Source: Pseudomonadota bacterium (GTDB taxonomy: Bacteria > Desulfobacterota > Desulfovibrionia > Desulfovibrionales > Desulfovibrionaceae). Taken from it: DNA of 64,000 nucleotides. Where the stretch lies: the NCBI GenBank assembly GCA_023390395.1, contig JAEWCY010000208.1, positions 5,715 to 69,714 on the forward strand. The letters run 5' to 3'. Positions 19,046-27,149 of the stretch are shown in pieces. The translations under genes were made by a program, and so were the position numbers. Below the pieces are notes generated by a model. That model did not search any database and was not told the DNA's origin. It saw nothing but the letters and a program-made list of their open reading frames with translations. Numbering within the stretch: the stretch's first letter is position 1; every line of letters begins with the position of its first letter.

Positions 19046-19591
19046 TTAGGCGGCCGTCTCCTGGTCCCGCAGGGTTCCCTTCCCGATCCGGGAATAGAAA
19101 TTGTCGTAACGCTTCTCGGCCAGGTTCACGCCGGCCAGTTGGGCGGCCACCACGTCGCGGTGCATGAGGGCGCGGGTGGCGGGAGAGTAGGTCTGCAGTT
19201 CGCAGGCCGTGTATTTCCGGAAATAGGCGGCGTTGTCCTCGCCGTGGCTGATGATGTGGGGATACTTCCGGGTCAGCTCCTGCATCCAGCCGCTTTCCAC
19301 GGCCACGATCTCCTCGATGGCCGGATCGTCGCTGATGGTCGGGATCTGCCCGGCCATCAGCGCGTATTTCTCGGTCATGAGGTTGCGTCCGTCCCGGCGG
19401 GCCTGGATGAGGTCGAGCAGGTAGGAGTCGATGAAATCGTCGGACAGGACGGAAAAGCTCATCCAGCGGCCCAGGCGGAAGGGCTTGATCTTGCTCGCCT
19501 CGGACTGGTCCTCGCCGGTGTTGAGGGAGCAGAACATTTCCTGTTCGGCGTCGATGATGGCCTTAAGCACGGTCTCGCGTTGGGTCGCCAT
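19046..19591 (-). CDS. DUF4125 family protein (first copy)
   Basis: A 181-residue protein with the same blocks as its neighbour: [49 protein letters not shown] and VNLAEKRYDNFYSRIG. The two copies differ enough to suggest distinct roles or a heteromer rather than a recent duplication. Its start lies inside the end of the GDSL gene (29-base overlap), showing tight coupling. AGGAG is present upstream. Function unknown. Confidence 0.75.
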   Translation of the reverse strand: MATQRETVLKAIIDAEQEMFCSLNTGEDQSEASKIKPFRLGRWMSFSVLSDDFIDSYLLDLIQARRDGRNLMTEKYALMAGQIPTISDDPAIEEIVAVESGWMQELTRKYPHIISHGEDNAAYFRKYTACELQTYSPATRALMHRDVVAAQLAGVNLAEKRYDNFYSRIGKGTLRDQETAA

Positions 19592-20339
19592 GGGGTGCTC
19601 CTGGGTATGGGGTTGGCGTTTGGCCGGTCGCCGGCCGCCCTGCGGGGGCGGCGGCGGGCGCGGCCGCGGCGTGATTGGCCTCGGCTTGCCGCAGCACGAG
19701 CGCGCCGAGCCCCTGGCCCAGGAGGTCCGAGGCTGACGGCGTCCAGTGGATGCCGTCGCTGCACAGGGCCCCGGGCCCGAGTTCCCGGCACAGCGCCGCC
19801 GCGTCGAAGAGCGCCGCGCCGTGGCGCGCGGCCAGTTCGTCCAGAATGGCGTTGTAGAGGCGGGTCCGGGACAAGGCCTCGGGGTAGCGTTGGTACTGGC
19901 CGGCGCTGGCCGCCCAGAGGTTGACCAGCACGACCCGGGGCGGGGCGTCGTCCATGACGTTGCGGCAAAACCCGAGAAAAAGGTCCATGTTGCGCCGGTA
20001 TTCGGCCGCGTCGACCCAGGGGTCCCTGTCGGCCAGATCCGGAAAGGGCGGCGGCGTGTGCCGTCCGCGGGCGGGCCACAGGTCCGCCAGGCCGAGCTGG
20101 ACGATCACCGTCTGGGGACGGACCAGGAAGATGTCCGTGGCCAGGCCGCGCACCAGATGCAGCGAGGTCTGGGCGTGGCGGCACAGGTTGACCAGCATCA
20201 CGTCCGTGCCCGAGGCCGCGACGAGATGGCGGCGCAGCCGTTCGGGGTAGGTGTCCTCATAATAGAGGTCGACCCTGTCCGAGCCGCTGGCGAAGCGCGG
20301 CAGGCCGAGGCTGTCCCCGGCGACGACCAGGCGCATCAT
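19563..20339 (-). CDS. SGNH/GDSL-type hydrolase
   Basis: A 258-residue protein with the block I serine in VVAGDSLGLPR (about residue 9) and a C-terminal DGIHWTPSA motif supplying the Asp/His pair, so a functional SGNH esterase or acyltransferase is likely. There is no signal peptide, so it is probably cytoplasmic. The C-terminus after about residue 215 is Ala/Pro-rich and may be disordered. It heads an apparent operon with two DUF4125 genes and a flavoprotein. Tandem ATG codons (20339 and 20336) make the exact start uncertain by one residue. Confidence 0.78.
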   Translation of the reverse strand: MMRLVVAGDSLGLPRFASGSDRVDLYYEDTYPERLRRHLVAASGTDVMLVNLCRHAQTSLHLVRGLATDIFLVRPQTVIVQLGLADLWPARGRHTPPPFPDLADRDPWVDAAEYRRNMDLFLGFCRNVMDDAPPRVVLVNLWAASAGQYQRYPEALSRTRLYNAILDELAARHGAALFDAAALCRELGPGALCSDGIHWTPSASDLLGQGLGALVLRQAEANHAAAAPAAAPAGRPATGQTPTPYPGAPHGDPTRDRA

Positions 20340-21206
20340 GGCCGGCCTCCGACGGTGGGGGAGATTGGGCCAGGCAGTGCGGCGGCATTCGTGAAGGGAC
20401 AGGCTGCAACGCCTGCGAAAAGAGCAGGCGGGAAAAGAGCCCGTGCCTGGTGTTCGCTCTGGAATGTTGCCGCAGCGCTTGGATGCATGATTCCGATTTC
20501 CCCCAAAACACAGAGACCCTGGATCGTTATCCAGGCATACAGCCTTGCCTGTCCCGGCAGGGCGTATGGTCTTCGCAATGATCTTGTGCGTTAAGCAACA
20601 ACCATGCCGTCAGGTGCGACGTCTCTGGGCTCTGCCTATTCCCGTCGCCTCGGCAGGGTATTTGTCACCCGAAGAACAGCCGCGTCCCTGTCCGCAGACG
20701 GTGTTTTGATGCAATGCAATAGATTTCAGGCGATTAATCTCTCCGCGCGATGTGACACCATTCGTGACACATCTGTCCCAGCAGGAACAGGCGTCGCCAG
20801 GTCTCGTCTGGTCGCCCCGATGCGGCGCGTTTCCCCGCAGGGCTGGCTCTGCCCCTGTTTCGGGGTCGGACCGGGCGATGTTCCGGTCTTCCGGGCATGC
20901 GCCGCGCCGCTCGCCGGCTTGTGCCGCTCGCCGCCGGAAAATGCGGCGGCGTTTTTTTTCGGGACGTTGCGAAGGGAGGCGGCATGGGGATTTCCGGCTG
21001 TGGGCGGACCGCACGACGCCGCGCCGAACCGCTTGGGGCGTCGACGCGGCACGCCCCGTGCACTGAGCCGTGATCATTGCAGGAAACGCCGCGCATGGGG
21101 CCGCCTTCGCCGGGCGGGGCGTGGTGTCTTGTCGAAAAGCGCCATCGACGACGATGGAGCCGGCTGTGGGGAACGTCGCATCAACCTGCAACACGGGGAA
21201 GGGATT
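20340..21206. other. Long gap between the GDSL operon and the porin gene
   Basis: No convincing gene is seen; the open frames here lack family resemblance. The stretch should carry the promoters of both flanking units. Near 20753-20773 the sequence has two direct copies of GTGACAC separated by five bases. At 20532-20549 a near-match to the local sigma-54 promoters (CAGGCATA then TTGCC) has one base too many in the spacer. Confidence 0.4.
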
Positions 21207-22715
21207 ATGAAAAGGGCTTTATTGGTCTGCCTTGCCGGTCTTCTGTTCTGGGCCGTGGGGAGTTCGGCCCGGGCGGCCACGGAAGTGAAGTTCGTCGGCG
21301 ACGCGCGCGTCTACGGCGTCTACTTCAGCGGCCACAACTTCACCGGGTGGAACGACGCCGCCTGGACGTCCAACACCCCGGCCTGGACCAAGGCCGGGAC
21401 CAAGACCGAGGACACCTTCGAGGTCTGGCAACGCCTGCGCGTGCGCACGGACTTCGTGGCCAACGAGGCCGTGAAGTTCAGGCTCGGCATCAAGATCGAC
21501 AATACCTGGGGCACCGGCACCTATACCGCGGCCAACCCCGACGCCAACGGCGTCCTCGTCTACCAAGCCTTCCTCCAGTTCATGTGGCCGGGCTGCAATG
21601 TCGAGGTCACGGCCGGCCTGCAGGACGTGAGCCTGCCCCAGAGCGCGATCTTCTCCGGCAGCCTGATCTTCGACGACACGGCCGCCGCCCTGACCGTGCG
21701 CGCGCCGCTGATTCCCGACCTGCTCACGCTCAATGCCGGTTTCGCCCGCATGATCGACACCAACCGCACCTACGACACCACCACCACCCAGTCCGACGAC
21801 GAGCTGGATTGGTACTTCCTGACCCTGCCCGTGACCACGTCGGGCTTCAAGGTCACGCCCTGGGGCATCGTCGGCGTGGCCGGCAAGGGGAGCGGCTACT
21901 ACACGGCCTACGCCTCCTCCTTCGCCCAGGCTTCCGTGGCCGAGGACATGCTGTCCGCCGGCACCCTGATTTCGCCGACCAAATGGAAGAACAACCAGAA
22001 CCTGTACTTCTGGGGCGGCGGCGCGTTCGAGGTCAGCGCCCTGGATCCGGTGCGCTTCTACGCCGACGTGATGTACGGCGGCGGCGCGTTCAACGACCTG
22101 AAGAAAAGCAAGCGCGGCGGCTGGTTCATCGATTTCGGCACGGAATTCACCGGCTGGGATCTGCTCACGCCCCAGCTCTTCGCTTGGTGGGGCACCGGCG
22201 AGGATTCCTCCACGCGCAACGGCTCCGAGCGCATGCCCCACAACCGTCCGGCCTGGGGACCCGGCGGCGGATCGTTCCTGTTTGACGGCGGCCAGGTCCT
22301 GGCCCGCAACTCCAACATGGGCGTGGACCCGGTCGGCACCTACGGCATGGCCGCCTCGCTGAAAAACATCTCCCTCGTGGAAAAGCTCTCCCACACCCTG
22401 ACCTTCGCCTACATCCACGGCAACAACTCGCCCAAGGCCGTGCGCTTCCTCAACTACTACCTCGGCGGCGGCGACCTCTACGCCGGCAGCAACCCCTATT
22501 TCTGCATGGGCCGCGACCTGACCAGCAACGAGCACGAATTCGCGCTCAACCTGGACAGCGAATACGCCCTCTACGAGAACCTCAAGATCCGCATGGAGAC
22601 CGGCTGGGCCAAGGGCCAGTTCCAGGAGAGCGTCTGGGGACGCCGCCTGGTCCACAAGGCCGACGACATGGGCGGCGCCTGGAAGGTCGCCCTGGGCTTC
22701 ACCTACAAATACTGA
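21207..22715 (+). CDS. Outer-membrane porin, Desulfovibrio homotrimeric type
   Basis: A 502-residue protein with a clear signal peptide (MKRALLVCLAGLLFWAVG, cleavage after SARA). The mature N-terminus ATEVKFVGDARVYGVYFS and the segments EDTFEVWQRLRVRTDF and YQAFLQFMWPGCNVEVTAGLQ match the major porins of Desulfovibrio. Alternating aromatic strands and a C-terminal FTYKY fit a beta-barrel. It would let small solutes, including aromatic acids, cross the outer membrane. The start has AAGGGATT upstream; a far longer open frame upstream has no family resemblance. A terminator follows at once. Confidence 0.9.
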   Translation: MKRALLVCLAGLLFWAVGSSARAATEVKFVGDARVYGVYFSGHNFTGWNDAAWTSNTPAWTKAGTKTEDTFEVWQRLRVRTDFVANEAVKFRLGIKIDNTWGTGTYTAANPDANGVLVYQAFLQFMWPGCNVEVTAGLQDVSLPQSAIFSGSLIFDDTAAALTVRAPLIPDLLTLNAGFARMIDTNRTYDTTTTQSDDELDWYFLTLPVTTSGFKVTPWGIVGVAGKGSGYYTAYASSFAQASVAEDMLSAGTLISPTKWKNNQNLYFWGGGAFEVSALDPVRFYADVMYGGGAFNDLKKSKRGGWFIDFGTEFTGWDLLTPQLFAWWGTGEDSSTRNGSERMPHNRPAWGPGGGSFLFDGGQVLARNSNMGVDPVGTYGMAASLKNISLVEKLSHTLTFAYIHGNNSPKAVRFLNYYLGGGDLYAGSNPYFCMGRDLTSNEHEFALNLDSEYALYENLKIRMETGWAKGQFQESVWGRRLVHKADDMGGAWKVALGFTYKY

Positions 22716-22742
22716 CCCAGGCCGGCCTCGCCGCCTCGGGTA

Positions 22743-22781
22743 CGTCGGCCAGTCCCCGCGGGGGCTGGCCGACGTTTTTTT
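22743..22781 (+). terminator. Intrinsic terminator of the porin gene
   Basis: Stem GTCGGCCAG / CTGGCCGAC plus an inner CCCC/GGGG stem, followed by GTTTTTTT. A textbook Rho-independent terminator 28 bases after the porin stop. Confidence 0.9.
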
Positions 22782-22984
22782 CAGGGGGTCCGTTCCCATC
22801 ACACTGCGGGTCTGCCTGGACTTTCTCCAGGGAATCTGGTTCTTTCGCACGAGACGAAGCCATGACGACCTCGGGTGTTCTTGTCGCCTGGAGACGCGAT
22901 TCCAGGCGCAGGGCCGCGTTTTCCCGGCCGCTGCGGCGACGTGGCATCGCGCGGCACGGTTCCGCCAACCGATAAGGAGTGGTC

Positions 22985-24277
22985 ATGCATTACGACGCTG
23001 CGGAGACATTCTCCCGTTCGGAAATCGAAGCGCTGCAATTGTCCCGGCTGCGGGACACCCTGGCCCAGGCGGCCCATTCGCCGTTTTACGGCGAACTGTT
23101 CGCACGGCGCCACATCACGCCCGACATGTTGCGTTCCCTCGACGACGTCCGCCGCATCCCGTTCACCACCAAGCAGGACCTGCGCGACTCCTACCCCGAC
23201 AAGCTGCTCGCCCTGCCCGTCGGCGAAATGGTGCGCATGCACGCCTCCTCGGGCACCACCGGCACGCCCACGGCCATCTACCACACCCGCGAGGACCTCG
23301 ACTGGTGGGCGTCGCTGATGGCCCGGTGCATGCACATGGTGGGGCTGCGTCCCACCGACGTCTTCCAGAACATGTCCGGCTACGGCCTTTTCACCGGGGG
23401 GCTCGGCATTCACTACGGCGCGGAAAAGCTCGGCTGCCTGACCATCCCGGCCGGGGCCGGCAACAGCCAGCGCCAGATCAAGCTCCTCCTGGACTTCAAG
23501 GTCACGGGCATCCACATCATCCCGTCCTACGCCATGCACCTGGCCAACGTGCTCAGGGAGATGGGCATCGACCCCCGGTCCCTGCCCGTGCGCATCGCCC
23601 TGGTCGGGGCCGAGCCCTACACCGAGGAGACGCGCGGCCGGCTGGAAGAGCTTTTCGACATGAAGGTCTACAACTCCTACGGGCTCTCGGAGATGAACGG
23701 CCCGGGCGTGGCCTTCGAATGCCAGGAGCAGCGGGGCATGCATTTGTGGGAGGACGCCTACCTGGCCGAGATCGTCGATCCCGACACCGGCGAGCCCGTG
23801 CCCGACGGGGAGCTCGGCGAGCTCGTCATGACCACGCTCGGCCGCCGGGGCATGCCGGTCGTGCGCTACCGCACCCGGGACATGACCCGCTTCCTGCCCG
23901 GCCCCTGCCCCTGCGGCCGGGAGCACCGCCGCATCGACCGGCTCCACGGCCGCTGCGACGACATGATGATCGTCAAGGGCGTGAACATCTATCCCATGCA
24001 GATCGAACGGGTGCTCATGGCCCTGCCCGAGGTGGGCCAGAACTACCTGATCGTGCTCGACAACGACGGGGCCATGGACCGGATCAAGGTCCAGGTGGAG
24101 GTGCGGGCCGAGCACTTCACCGAGGACACCCGCTTCCTTACGGCCCTGCAGAAGAAGATCGCCTCGCGGCTTCGCGACGAGATCCTGGTCACGCCCAAGG
24201 TGGAGCTGGTGGAGCACAACACCCTGCCCAGAAGCGAGGGCAAGGCCAAACGGGTCGTGGACAACCGGCCCCGGTAG
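22985..24277 (+). CDS. paaK: Phenylacetate-CoA ligase family protein
   Basis: A 430-residue adenylate-forming enzyme with the length and layout of PaaK. It starts near LSRLRDTLAQAAHSPFYGELF, has the AMP-binding loop SSGTTGTPTA at about residue 88, the NSYGLSEMNGPG motif near 225, YRTRDMTRFLPGPCPCGR near 295, and the C-terminal domain start GRCDDMMIVKGVNIYPMQIE near 320. The reaction would be phenylacetate (or a hydroxylated relative) plus CoA and ATP to the CoA thioester. AAGGAG precedes the ATG; a GTG six bases earlier is possible but badly spaced. This gives the cell a second fate for arylacetates beside decarboxylation. Confidence 0.88.
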   Translation: MHYDAAETFSRSEIEALQLSRLRDTLAQAAHSPFYGELFARRHITPDMLRSLDDVRRIPFTTKQDLRDSYPDKLLALPVGEMVRMHASSGTTGTPTAIYHTREDLDWWASLMARCMHMVGLRPTDVFQNMSGYGLFTGGLGIHYGAEKLGCLTIPAGAGNSQRQIKLLLDFKVTGIHIIPSYAMHLANVLREMGIDPRSLPVRIALVGAEPYTEETRGRLEELFDMKVYNSYGLSEMNGPGVAFECQEQRGMHLWEDAYLAEIVDPDTGEPVPDGELGELVMTTLGRRGMPVVRYRTRDMTRFLPGPCPCGREHRRIDRLHGRCDDMMIVKGVNIYPMQIERVLMALPEVGQNYLIVLDNDGAMDRIKVQVEVRAEHFTEDTRFLTALQKKIASRLRDEILVTPKVELVEHNTLPRSEGKAKRVVDNRPR

Positions 24278-24290
24278 GCGGAGGCGGACC

Positions 24291-25151
24291 ATGCCCCAAG
24301 CCGGCCCGCCTGCGGCCCTCTTTGCCGGCCCCGGGCCGGACCCGGCGGCCGCCGGCGTGGTCCGCCTGGTCCTTGACCGGGGCGCGGCGGGAAAGGCCGT
24401 GGCCACCGCCTTCCTGGCCTGGGGAGGGCGGGGCCGCTTCCTGGCCACGGCCTTCCACAACCTGTCCGGCGGGCTGACCCCGCAGGAGCGTTTCCTGGGG
24501 GGGCAGCCCCCCAGGCCCCTTTCCTTCGAGATCCTCCTCGGCGGCGCGTCCGTCGGCCGCTTCCCCGCCTATGTCGGCGGCCGCAGCCTTTTTCGCGTGC
24601 ATCCCGATCCCGAGGTCCGGCGGAGCTGCGACGTGGCCGTGCTGGATTTCGGCGCTCTCGAGGCCCTGGCCGACGCGGCGCTGCCCGGGAGCTTCCTGGA
24701 GGCGGCCGGGGTCAACGAGCCGTGCCCGCGCCCCGGCCACTGCCGGGTCGCGGACATGTTCCTGCCGGCCGGGCGCGGCGTGCTGGTGCTGGGTTTCCCG
24801 GGCGGGCGGGACTACGCCGGCGGCCCCCTGGCCGTGGCCTGCGCCCTGGCGGCCGCTCCGGATCCGGCCATGCCCTTTCTGCCCGTTTCCGGGCCCACGG
24901 ACCGGGGCTGTTCCGGCGCGCCGGCCGTGGCCCGCGACTTCGGCGGCTATTTCGCCCTGGACCGTGACGGCCCGCGGCGGGACTTGGCCGGCCTGGCCGT
25001 GGTCGACCAGTGGCTCGGCCTCTACAGCGGCCGGCTCACCCGGTTGCGTTTCGGCGGCGAGGGGCCGGCCACGGTCCAGGTCGGCGCGGTCTGGACGGCC
25101 GGGCTGGTGCTGGAGATCGGCGAGGCCGGCGTGCCGGATTTCCTCTTCTGA
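24291..25151 (+). CDS. Trypsin-fold peptidase-like protein
   Basis: A 286-residue protein with the order of a trypsin-like triad: His in LATAFHNLSG (about residue 56), Asp in CDVAVLDF (about 110) and Ser in DRGCSGAPAVAR (about 205, in place of the usual GDSGGP). There is no signal peptide, so it may act in the cytoplasm or be an inactive relative. It follows paaK by 13 bases and is probably co-transcribed. It does not fit any known arylacetate step. The assignment rests on three short motifs and is moderate. Confidence 0.55.
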   Translation: MPQAGPPAALFAGPGPDPAAAGVVRLVLDRGAAGKAVATAFLAWGGRGRFLATAFHNLSGGLTPQERFLGGQPPRPLSFEILLGGASVGRFPAYVGGRSLFRVHPDPEVRRSCDVAVLDFGALEALADAALPGSFLEAAGVNEPCPRPGHCRVADMFLPAGRGVLVLGFPGGRDYAGGPLAVACALAAAPDPAMPFLPVSGPTDRGCSGAPAVARDFGGYFALDRDGPRRDLAGLAVVDQWLGLYSGRLTRLRFGGEGPATVQVGAVWTAGLVLEIGEAGVPDFLF

Positions 25152-25176
25152 CGGGCCGCCCCGCAGGCGGCCCGTC
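25150..25176. terminator. Hairpin between the peptidase-like gene and the second activator gene
   Basis: Eleven-bp stem GACGGGCCGCC / GGCGGCCCGTC with loop CCGCA, overlapping the stop codon and followed by GTTTCC on the plus strand. It separates two converging genes and can serve both. Confidence 0.65.
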
Positions 25177-25187
25177 GTTTCCGGCCT

Positions 25188-26765
25188 TCACATCAGGCCG
25201 TATTTGGCCAGCTTCTTGTAGAAAAGAGGCCGCGAGATGCCGAGCAGCTTGGCCGCGGCCGAGCGGTTGCCCTCGCCCACGGCCAGGGCGTAGCGGATGG
25301 CCCGGCGCTCGGTGCGTTCCACCAGCATGTCCAGGGTCATGCCGCTGTCCTCGCCGTCGATCTCCATGAGGTCGCAGCACACGCCGCCCTGGAGCAGCAC
25401 CCGCCGCAGCTCCTCCTCGCCGATCTCGTCGACCTTGCACATGATCATGAGCCGTTCGAGCACGTTTTGCATCTCGCGCACGTTGCCTTTCCAGGGCAGC
25501 ATCTGCATGGCCGCCATGGCCGCGTGGGACAGGCGCTTGCTGTGGATGCCGTGGCGGCGCGAGAGCTTTTCCCAGAGGCTTTTCACCAGCCAGGGGATGT
25601 CCTCGGGGATGTGGCGCAGGGGCGGAATCATGATGGGGATGACGTTTAAGCGGTAGAAGAGGTCCTCGCGGAAGCTGCCGTCGCGCACCTTGTCCTCGAG
25701 GTTGCGGTTGGTGGCGGCGATGATGCGCACGTCCACCTGGTTGCGCTTCTCGCTGCCGAGCCGGTCCACCTCGCCCTCCTGGATCACGCGCAGGAGCTTG
25801 ACCTGGGCGGTGAGCGGCATGTCGCCTATCTCGTCCAGAAAGATGGTGCCGCCGTCGGCCTGCTCGAACCGGCCCTTGCGGCCGCCCTTGCGCGCGCCGG
25901 TGAACGCCCCTTCCTCGTAGCCGAACAGCTCCGATTCGATGAGCGTCTCCTGGATGGCGCTGCAGTTGACCCGGATGAAGGGCCCGTCGCGCCGCCGGCT
26001 GTAGTTGTGGATGCTGTGGGCGAAGACCTCCTTGCCGACGCCGGACTCCCCGCGCAGCAGCACGGTGGCGTTGGTGGAGGCGGCCTGCATGGCGGTGCTC
26101 TTGGTCTGGCGCATGGGCTCGGACACGCCGAGGATGTTGTCGAAGGAATACTCCGTGCCGCAGGACAGGCGGCTTCCCTTGCGCAGGTCGCGGATCTGCT
26201 TTTGCAAGCGTTTGATGTCGTCGGTGAGCTTTTGCACCTCGTCGATGTAGCGGAAGCGGATGAGCCCCACCGCGCCGATGCATTCGCCCTCCTCGAAGAT
26301 GGGGATGCGGGAGACGACGTAGGGAATGCCCCGGATGTCCTGGTAGCGGTCGTGTTCGGGCACGCCGGTCTGGGCCACCAGGTGCATGCGGGTGTTGTCC
26401 ACGACGTCGGTGACGTGGCGGCCGATGACGTCCTCCTCGCGCACCCCGTGCACTTCCTTGAAGCTTTCGTTGATGAAGACGATCTTGCCCTGCTTGTTCA
26501 CCACTTGGAGGCCGCAGGCGCAGTAGTCGATGATGGTCTTGAGGAATTCGACGAAGTTCTTCTCGTGGGAGAAGATGCCGGTGACCAGTTCGTGACTGGT
26601 GGAACCGGTTTCTGGGAGGACGCAGAACTTCACCGCCGTCAGGCGGGGGTCGCCCAGGTCCTTGCCGTCCAGCCTGAGCTTCTCCGGTTCCCGCTCTTCG
26701 GTCCGGGTTGCGGTTTCGCCATCGTCGGTGGGGATGCAGGCCGTGTCCGCTCGGTCGTATGTCAT
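25188..26765 (-). CDS. Sigma-54-dependent transcriptional activator with PAS domain (module 2)
   Basis: A 525-residue enhancer-binding protein. One PAS domain (about residues 78-190, with [23 protein letters not shown]) precedes a short coiled coil and the AAA+ domain: Walker A GESGVGKE (about 240), GAFTGA loop (about 287) and Walker [11 protein letters not shown]. The Fis-type helix-turn-helix [24 protein letters not shown] ends the protein. The start chosen has AGGAG seven bases upstream; an ATG six bases earlier is too close to it. It is divergent from hpdB of module 2, so it most likely controls that operon. The domain layout is like PAS-type aromatic or amino-acid catabolism activators, but the ligand is unknown. 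Confidence 0.9.
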   Translation of the reverse strand: MTYDRADTACIPTDDGETATRTEEREPEKLRLDGKDLGDPRLTAVKFCVLPETGSTSHELVTGIFSHEKNFVEFLKTIIDYCACGLQVVNKQGKIVFINESFKEVHGVREEDVIGRHVTDVVDNTRMHLVAQTGVPEHDRYQDIRGIPYVVSRIPIFEEGECIGAVGLIRFRYIDEVQKLTDDIKRLQKQIRDLRKGSRLSCGTEYSFDNILGVSEPMRQTKSTAMQAASTNATVLLRGESGVGKEVFAHSIHNYSRRRDGPFIRVNCSAIQETLIESELFGYEEGAFTGARKGGRKGRFEQADGGTIFLDEIGDMPLTAQVKLLRVIQEGEVDRLGSEKRNQVDVRIIAATNRNLEDKVRDGSFREDLFYRLNVIPIMIPPLRHIPEDIPWLVKSLWEKLSRRHGIHSKRLSHAAMAAMQMLPWKGNVREMQNVLERLMIMCKVDEIGEEELRRVLLQGGVCCDLMEIDGEDSGMTLDMLVERTERRAIRYALAVGEGNRSAAAKLLGISRPLFYKKLAKYGLM

Positions 26766-26813
26766 GCCCATGCTCCTCTCGATCCGCGATCCTTGATGGA
26801 GTTGAGCCACCCC

Positions 26814-26830
26814 TGTCACGTTCGGTGACA
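26814..26830. promoter_or_regulatory. Palindrome upstream of module 2
   Basis: TGTCAC-N5-GTGACA, perfect six-base arms. It lies 48 bases in front of the second activator gene and about 240 bases from the hpdB-2 promoter. The same half-sites with the same 5-base gap occur upstream of the DHA2 gene (6891-6907). Candidate binding site of the module 2 activator, or of a CRP/FNR-type regulator. Confidence 0.45.
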
Positions 26831-27070
26831 ATCCCATTCCAACGGTGTCATGCCTGGCATTCGCCTCGCCGGCTTTGGTTTCTTCGGCCGCAAACGGCGT
26901 GAATGCTCGCTTGTTTCTTTCGCCTTGCCGTCGCTTGCCGCCCCGGGCCCCGTTCCTTCGCGGGGGCCTGTCATGGGGCGTTACAGATCGTTTTTTTTCA
27001 GGCGTTTCGTTTTTTTAAAAAAACAATAAATTTCATTGAGTTGTCAAGCTCTGTCGTTGGTTTCCCAGGG

Positions 27071-27087
27071 TTGGCATGCTCTGTGTA
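27071..27087 (+). promoter_or_regulatory. Possible sigma-54 promoter of module 2
   Basis: TTGGCATG-CTCT-GTGTA: the -24 element is near perfect, but the -12 element has GT instead of GC. It is placed about 63 bases before hpdB-2, next to an activator gene. The gap from 26831 to 27149 also contains AT-rich runs (27001-27040) but no gene. Confidence 0.4.
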
Positions 27088-27149
27088 ATTGCAAGAATTG
27101 TTCTGAAACGACGAAGGTTACGCTGCAACAACCCTTAATGGAGGACCTC

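Noticed and set aside
20532..20549. CAGGCATA followed by TTGCC as a sigma-54 promoter for the porin
   Set aside because: The spacer has one base too many (GG to GC is 13, not 12), which normally abolishes sigma-54 use, and it is about 660 bases from the porin start.
22928..22950. TGGCATCGCGCGGCAC before paaK as a sigma-54 promoter
   Set aside because: The GG-to-GC distance is 11, one short.
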